Shown here one piece after another: positions 59,578 to 64,000 of a DNA stretch of 64,000 nucleotides. The notes under the pieces were generated by a model that was given only the letters and a program-made list of their open reading frames with translations, had not been told where the DNA came from and did not search any database. Location of the stretch: assembly GCF_050107595.1 (NCBI RefSeq), contig NZ_JBNILH010000001.1:558001-622000 (forward strand), read 5' to 3'. Each line of letters opens with the position of its first letter. Within the stretch, counting starts at the first letter, position 1. The DNA comes from Bacillus_AB infantis_C. Lineage in GTDB: Bacteria > Bacillota > Bacilli > Bacillales > Cytobacillaceae. The position numbers and the translations under genes were made by a program.

Positions 59578-59605
59578 AGGCTGCCGGCGAGGCGGCTTTT
59601 TTTAT
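59578..59605 (+). terminator. intrinsic terminator of ypuI
   Basis: GCTGCC / GGCGGC around GGCGA, then T7. Confidence 0.83.
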
Positions 59606-59715
59606 GCTCGAAGGCCGCTGGGATTGGAACTGTACAAATTTCGTATAGGATAAGCAAATATTTTAACATCATACATATCATTGGAAAAGGAGGGAGATAG
59701 ATAGGAGGGAAAGGA

Positions 59716-60606
59716 TTGAGCAAGTTTCACGATTATATCAAGGATGTATTCAATTGGAATGAGGACATGAAGAGATTTTTGGAATCGGAGGATGTGGAGA
59801 AAGACGCAGAATTATGGGTAAAGCTGGATAAATTCTCGGGAGTGATTGAGAAGCTTGACGGGCAGCTTGATGTAGAGGAGCTGAACGCACTCCAGTCCCG
59901 TGTGGATGAACTTCATAACGATGTTGAACAGTATTTTGCCAGAAGGCAGCCGGTCGGCAATATTTTCATCAATGAACCTTTTATTCCGGCAGGCGGTCAT
60001 TCCCTTCCGCCGCTGCCATATGGCTATGACAGCCTTGAACCGTATATTTCAGGGGAAATCATGAGACTTCATCACACGAAGCACCATCAGTCTTACGTTG
60101 ATGGACTGAACCGGGCAGAGGAAATGCTCGAACAAGCACGGCAAGAGGGCGATTTTAAACTTGTCAAGCATTGGTCAAGAGAGCTGGCATTCCATGGCTC
60201 AGGCCATTACCTCCATACCATTTTTTGGAATAACATGAGCCCCTCAGGAGGAGGGAAGCCTTCTGGTGCCCTGCTTGGAGAGATAGAAAAGTATTTTGGA
60301 AGCTTTGAACAGTTCAAGAAGCATTTTTCTGAAGCAGCCAAACAGGTGGAAGGTGTCGGCTGGGCTATCCTTGTCTGGTCACCGCGGTCAAGGCATCTTG
60401 AAATCCTTCAATCGGAAAGGCATATGCTGCTCACCCAGTGGGATACGATCCCGATTCTTGCACTTGATGTCTGGGAGCATGCCTACTATCTGCAGTATAA
60501 AAATAATCGGGCCGATTATGTGAATAACTGGTGGAATATTGTGAACTGGAAAGATGCAGAGGAACGGTTCCAAAAAGCAAGCCAGCTGAAATGGAAGCCT
60601 TTTTAG
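59716..60606 (+). CDS. sodF: superoxide dismutase (Fe/Mn) with N-terminal extension, SodF-like
   Basis: Superoxide-dismutating enzyme with an added domain. Seen in 296 residues: about 94 N-terminal acidic, helical residues (YIKDVFNWNEDMKRFLESED), then a full Fe/Mn SOD: LPPLPYGYDSLEPYI, metal His119 in RLHHTKHH, second His in LHTIFWNN, and Asp/His in ALDVWEHAYYLQY. The start is TTG at 59716 with GGAGGGAAAGGA upstream. Resembles B. subtilis SodF, which also carries an extension. Metal preference is not decided. Confidence 0.9.
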   Translation: MSKFHDYIKDVFNWNEDMKRFLESEDVEKDAELWVKLDKFSGVIEKLDGQLDVEELNALQSRVDELHNDVEQYFARRQPVGNIFINEPFIPAGGHSLPPLPYGYDSLEPYISGEIMRLHHTKHHQSYVDGLNRAEEMLEQARQEGDFKLVKHWSRELAFHGSGHYLHTIFWNNMSPSGGGKPSGALLGEIEKYFGSFEQFKKHFSEAAKQVEGVGWAILVWSPRSRHLEILQSERHMLLTQWDTIPILALDVWEHAYYLQYKNNRADYVNNWWNIVNWKDAEERFQKASQLKWKPF

Positions 60607-60708
60607 GAGTAAGGGGATGGCAGGAGGCCATTCCTTTTTTTATTGGGTAAGGCAGAGGTGCCATTGTGCAGCTTCAGAAGGAGATGCCCGGGGCGCTTTT
60701 CATTTTTA

Positions 60709-60737
60709 GTCATAACCTGTCCCAACTCGCATAAACT
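60709..60737 (+). promoter_or_regulatory. sigma-E promoter of dacB
   Basis: GTCATAA (60709-60715), 14 bp, CATAAACT (60730-60737) fits the sigma-E consensus; it lies 35 bp before dacB, a known mother-cell gene. Confidence 0.72.
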
Positions 60738-60771
60738 TGTACAAACATATTAGGAGACGGGGTTTTGGAGA

Positions 60772-61923
60772 ATGAACAGATTGTTTAGATGGATGCTATT
60801 ATCCTGCATAGCAGCTGTCCTGGCAGCGAACCTGCCTGCAAAGGCACAAGCTGCCTATTCGGCCAGCTCAGGCAGCGCCATACTGATGGAGCAAAGCACC
60901 GGGAGGATCCTGTATGAGAAGGATGCTTATACGAAGAAAAGGATTGCAAGCATAACGAAGATTATGACCGCCATCCTGGCCATTGAATCCGGGAAGCTGG
61001 ATACAAAGGCGAAGGTGAGTGAAAGGGCTGTACGGGCAGAAGGATCATCTATTTATCTGCAGCCGGGAGAAAAAATTCTATTGGAGGACCTGGTTTACGG
61101 GCTTATGCTCAGGTCCGGGAATGACTCAGCGGTGGCAATTGCAGAATATGTCGGGGGAAGCCTTGAAGGGTTTGTATACTTAATGAACCAAAAGGCAGAA
61201 GAAATCGGCATGATGAATACCCATTTTGCCAATCCGCACGGCCTGGATGACCATGAGGACCATTATTCTACCGCTTATGATATGGCCGTCCTGACCAGGT
61301 ATGCGATGAACAATGAAACCTATAGGAAAATAGCAGGGACAAAGATGCATCGGGCGCCTAATCCGAATGAAAGCTGGGACAGGGTATGGAAAAATAAGAA
61401 CCGCCTTCTCACTGAAATGTATGAATATTGCACCGGGGGAAAAACAGGATATACAAAACGTGCCAAAAGGACGCTGGTCACAACTGCTTCAAAGGATGGT
61501 CTGGACCTGATTGCAGTCACGCTGAATGGCCCGGATGACTGGAACGACCATATCGGCATGTATGAGAGCGGGTTCAAGGAATATTCGCTCAAAAAAGTTG
61601 TTGAACAAGGGGAGGTCCGGGAGCTGAAGGATACTGCCTATGAAAAGAAAGCTTACTTGAAGACAGACTACAGCTTTCCTGCTTCTGAAGATGAAAAAGA
61701 CCTTTTCCGGGTCGAATATAAGATGCTGAAGCCTTCAGAAAGCTGGAAGGAAGATAAGGATTTTCCCGATGTGGTCGGAAGGGCCAATATTTACTTTGAA
61801 AACAAGCAAGTGAAAAGCCTGCCGATTTACTTTGAAAAAGAGCCCCGGAAAGAAGAAAAATCTTTTTTTGATTTCTTTAAGAGCATCTTCATGACGATTG
61901 CCGGAGTGAAAACTGATGGTTAA
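60772..61923 (+). CDS. dacB: D-alanyl-D-alanine carboxypeptidase DacB (PBP5*)
   Basis: Mother-cell carboxypeptidase that adjusts cross-linking of spore cortex. Seen in 383 residues: signal peptide (LLSCIAAVLAANLPAKAQA), catalytic SITK at 60-63, SGN in LRSGNDSAVAI, KTG in CTGGKTGYTKRA, a C-terminal beta domain and amphipathic anchor (FFDFFKSIFMTIAG). It overlaps spmA by eight bases. Confidence 0.96.
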   Translation: MNRLFRWMLLSCIAAVLAANLPAKAQAAYSASSGSAILMEQSTGRILYEKDAYTKKRIASITKIMTAILAIESGKLDTKAKVSERAVRAEGSSIYLQPGEKILLEDLVYGLMLRSGNDSAVAIAEYVGGSLEGFVYLMNQKAEEIGMMNTHFANPHGLDDHEDHYSTAYDMAVLTRYAMNNETYRKIAGTKMHRAPNPNESWDRVWKNKNRLLTEMYEYCTGGKTGYTKRAKRTLVTTASKDGLDLIAVTLNGPDDWNDHIGMYESGFKEYSLKKVVEQGEVRELKDTAYEKKAYLKTDYSFPASEDEKDLFRVEYKMLKPSESWKEDKDFPDVVGRANIYFENKQVKSLPIYFEKEPRKEEKSFFDFFKSIFMTIAGVKTDG

Positions 61924-62503
61924 TATCATTTGGGTTGCCATGACCGTGATCGGGATTGTTTTTGCCATTTTCAACGGCACAATGGCAGAAGTGAATGAAG
62001 CGGTCTTCAGCGGGGCGAAAGAAGCGGTCACCCTCTGCATCGGGCTCATCAGCATCCTTGTATTCTGGCTGGGTATGATGAAGATTGCCGAAGATGCAGG
62101 GCTTCTGAAGAAATTGGCTTTTCTTTTCAGGCCGGTCGTGACAAGGCTGTTTCCTGACGTGCCAAAGGATCATCCTGCAATGGGCTATATTCTATCAAAC
62201 ATGATGGCGAATATGTTTGGGCTGGGCAATGCTGCAACCCCCCTTGGAATAAAGGCAATGGAGCAGCTGAAAGCTCTGAATGGAGGAAAAACCGAGGCGA
62301 GCAGGTCGATGATTACCTTCCTGGCCATCAATACCTCAAGCCTGACACTCATTCCGACAACGGTGATTGCCATCAGGATGAACTATCACTCTGCCTCCCC
62401 AACTGAAATTGTCGGGCCGACCTTGATTGCCACCTTTTGCTCAACACTAGGGGCAATCATGATCGACAGGTACTTTTATTACAGACGAACCCGTAAAGGA
62501 TGA
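61916..62503 (+). CDS. spmA: spore maturation protein A
   Basis: Integral membrane protein needed with SpmB for spore core dehydration. Seen in 195 residues: nucleoside-transporter-gate-like domain with ISILVFWLGMMKIAEDAGLL, GYILSNMMANMFGLGNAATPLGIK, INTSSLTLIPTTVIAIR, ending in a basic YFYYRRTRK tail. Translationally coupled to dacB. Confidence 0.96.
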   Translation: MVNIIWVAMTVIGIVFAIFNGTMAEVNEAVFSGAKEAVTLCIGLISILVFWLGMMKIAEDAGLLKKLAFLFRPVVTRLFPDVPKDHPAMGYILSNMMANMFGLGNAATPLGIKAMEQLKALNGGKTEASRSMITFLAINTSSLTLIPTTVIAIRMNYHSASPTEIVGPTLIATFCSTLGAIMIDRYFYYRRTRKG

Positions 62504-62509
62504 GCATGC

Positions 62510-63040
62510 ATGGAAATTGTCTCTTTAATCTCATTATGGTTTATCCCGGTGCTGATTGGTTTTATCCTGCTGTACGGTACCTATAAAAAAGTCCCTACAT
62601 ATGAGAGCTTTGTGGATGGCGGCAAGGAAGGAATCAAGATTGCTGTTTCCATCATCCCTTTTTTAGTCGGGATGCTGGTGGCCATTACTGTCTTCAGGGC
62701 ATCAGGGGCGCTTGAATTCATGATGGGTTTTATCAGGCCGGCAATGGAAGCGATCGGAGTCCCGCCTGAGATTGCCCCGCTCGCCATTATCAGGCCGATA
62801 TCAGGTACTGCGGCACTTGGCATGACAAGTGACCTGATTGCTGCCCATGGGCCGGATTCTTTTATCGGAAGGCTTGCCTCGACACTCCAGGGAAGCACAG
62901 ATACGACCTTTTATGTGCTGACAGTCTACTTCGGGGCAGTAGGCATTAAAAAAATGGGGAATGCGCTGAAGGTGGGCCTCCTGGCCGATCTTGTCGGCTT
63001 TATGGCGGCGATAGCAGTTGTCATGCTTGTATTCGGTTAA
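62510..63040 (+). CDS. spmB: spore maturation protein B
   Basis: Second half of the SpmAB pair. Seen in 176 residues: LWFIPVLIGFILLYGTYKKVPTYE, GMLVAITVFRASGALEFM, IRPISGTAALGMTSDLIAAHGPDSF, and STDTTFYVLTVYFGAVG, the gate-domain pattern. Six-base gap after spmA. Confidence 0.96.
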   Translation: MEIVSLISLWFIPVLIGFILLYGTYKKVPTYESFVDGGKEGIKIAVSIIPFLVGMLVAITVFRASGALEFMMGFIRPAMEAIGVPPEIAPLAIIRPISGTAALGMTSDLIAAHGPDSFIGRLASTLQGSTDTTFYVLTVYFGAVGIKKMGNALKVGLLADLVGFMAAIAVVMLVFG

Positions 63041-63047
63041 GAAAGGG

Positions 63048-63076
63048 AAGGGCGCTGCAAAAGGCGCCCTTTTTGT
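63048..63076 (+). terminator. intrinsic terminator of dacB-spmA-spmB
   Basis: AGGGCGC / GGCGCCCT with an eight-base loop and T5. Confidence 0.92.
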
Positions 63077-63206
63077 GGTTCCAGGGAAGCCCCATTCTGT
63101 TTTCAGCATACTTTTAATATCGGCTGCTTTGAAAATGGGCTGGTTTGTGTCATAATTCATAAGATGGACAAAAGAATGCCATAAGTATTTTATTGAGGTG
63201 ACATAA

Positions 63207-63947
63207 ATGGAAAGGCTTCAAAAAGTGATTGCCCATGCTGGGATTGCATCGAGACGTAAAGCGGAACAGCTGATTGCAGAGGGCCATGTTAGAGTGAATG
63301 GGAAAGTTGTAAAAGAATTAGGATTGAAAGTCTCTTCATCAGACAAAGTGGAAGTGGACGGGATCCCGGTTGAAAGGGAAGAGCCTGTGTATATCCTGCT
63401 GTATAAGCCTAGAGGGGTTATTTCAAGTGTGACGGATGAAAAGGGAAGGAAGGTCGTAACTGATCTCCTCCCTCAGATCAAGGAGAGGGTCTACCCTGTC
63501 GGCAGGCTTGATTTTGACACATCGGGACTCCTGCTGATGACCAATGACGGAGAATTTGCCAATCTGCTCATGCATCCGAAAAACGAAGTGGAAAAAGTAT
63601 ATGTGGCGAAGATAAAAGGAATACCACTCAGGGAAAAACTGAAAAGCCTTGAAAGGGGTGTCCGCCTGGAGGACGGCAAGACAGCTCCGGCAAGAGTCAA
63701 GGTGCTTTCAATCGACAAACAAAAGAACACAGCCATCGTTGAACTGGTCATCCATGAAGGAAGGAACCGTCAGGTCAGAAGGATGCTGGAGGCCATCGGG
63801 CACCCGGTCATGAAGCTCAAAAGGGAGCGCTACGGCTTTCTTACACTGCAGGGATTGAGCGCAGGTGATGCGAGAGAGCTGACAGCTCATGAGGTAAAAC
63901 AGCTTAGGACTCTTGCGAGCAGCCCCGGCAAAAAGAAAAATTCATAG
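63207..63947 (+). CDS. rluB: 23S rRNA pseudouridine synthase RluB
   Basis: Modifies a uridine in helix 89-90 of 23S rRNA (family knowledge). Seen in 246 residues: S4-like RNA-binding domain (MERLQKVIAHAGIASRRKAE, GHVRVNGKVVKELG), catalytic Asp 102 in VGRLDFDTSGLLLMTNDG, and HEGRNRQVRRMLEAIGHPV. GAGGTGAC precedes ATG. Equivalent to B. subtilis ypuL/rluB, with resA expected to the right. Confidence 0.96.
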   Translation: MERLQKVIAHAGIASRRKAEQLIAEGHVRVNGKVVKELGLKVSSSDKVEVDGIPVEREEPVYILLYKPRGVISSVTDEKGRKVVTDLLPQIKERVYPVGRLDFDTSGLLLMTNDGEFANLLMHPKNEVEKVYVAKIKGIPLREKLKSLERGVRLEDGKTAPARVKVLSIDKQKNTAIVELVIHEGRNRQVRRMLEAIGHPVMKLKRERYGFLTLQGLSAGDARELTAHEVKQLRTLASSPGKKKNS

Positions 63948-64000
63948 AAGTTTCACAGTTGGAAGGCTTTGTTAACATCGCCGGGATATTGAATAAGGTA

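Noticed and set aside
1..64000. tRNA, rRNA, CRISPR, prophage, toxin-antitoxin or defence genes
   Set aside because: None recognised on either strand; content is housekeeping, metabolic and sporulation backbone.

Overview
The window is a piece of chromosome from a spore-forming member of the Bacillaceae (Bacillota). Gene content and order follow the Bacillus subtilis yqiW-yqj-yqk-fur-xerD-drm-pupG-dacF-spoIIA-spoVA-lysA-scpAB-dacB-spmAB-rluB backbone, with local insertions and losses. Almost every gene has a strong Gram-positive ribosome binding site and many units end in textbook intrinsic terminators. I cannot fix the genus from sequence alone. There are no rRNA or tRNA genes, no CRISPR array, no prophage and no intact insertion sequence.

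Layout. (1) 1-12.0 kb: propionate/methylmalonyl-CoA metabolism (mutB cut by the left edge, meaB, later mce and yqjD), interrupted by bacilliredoxin brxB, an arginine ABC transporter artPQR with three ARG-box-like sites, yqjA, an L,D-transpeptidase and, on the minus strand, the 31-residue stressosome anchor Prli42. (2) 12-25.6 kb: a CheW-like protein, DNA polymerase IV, the oxidative pentose phosphate genes gndA and zwf (convergent), rnz, a frameshifted histidine phosphatase, namA, a glycosyltransferase, and proI, whose leader is a proline-type T-box carrying a 113-bp MITE with an 8-bp target duplication; then yqjP, yqjQ and yqzH. (3) 25.7-30.5 kb: an SOS cassette (two LexA boxes, yqjW, yqjX, a 48-residue ORF), yqkB, a lipoprotein, yqkD and a 43-residue ORF. 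(4) 30.5-34.9 kb: HMG-CoA lyase, thiolase and the succinyl-CoA:3-oxoacid CoA-transferase pair scoAB. (5) 35-42 kb: yqkE, a GrpB protein, yqkF, mciZ, nudF, an endonuclease Q relative, a GNAT, spoIIM, fur, yqzK and xerD. (6) 42-52.7 kb: nucleoside salvage (drm, pupG, pdp) and the sporulation block dacF, spoIIAA-AB-sigF, spoVAA-AB-AE-AF. (7) 52.9-64 kb: lysA, ypuA, a 31-residue membrane peptide, ribT, ypuF, a YjcZ-type peptide, scpAB, a hypothetical gene, ypuI, a superoxide dismutase with a long N-terminal extension, dacB-spmA-spmB and rluB.

How the genes work together. Methylmalonyl-CoA genes turn propionyl-CoA into succinyl-CoA. HMG-CoA lyase, ScoAB (which uses succinyl-CoA) and thiolase turn leucine-derived HMG-CoA and acetoacetate into acetyl-CoA. 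Sporulation genes appear with recognisable sigma-factor promoters: sigma-E for spoIIM, mciZ and dacB, sigma-F for dacF, sigma-H plus a Spo0A box for spoIIAA. PerR, CcpA, LexA and ArgR sites can be proposed at fur, drm, yqjW and artP.

Most of the window is conserved backbone; I see no clear new multi-gene system. The features most worth a second look are the MITE inside the proI T-box leader, the spoVA operon without spoVAC, spoVAD and spoVAEb, the phosphatase frameshift at a T-TTT-TTG heptamer, a perfect-period 20-bp tandem repeat, two families of structured intergenic repeats, and several very small genes.
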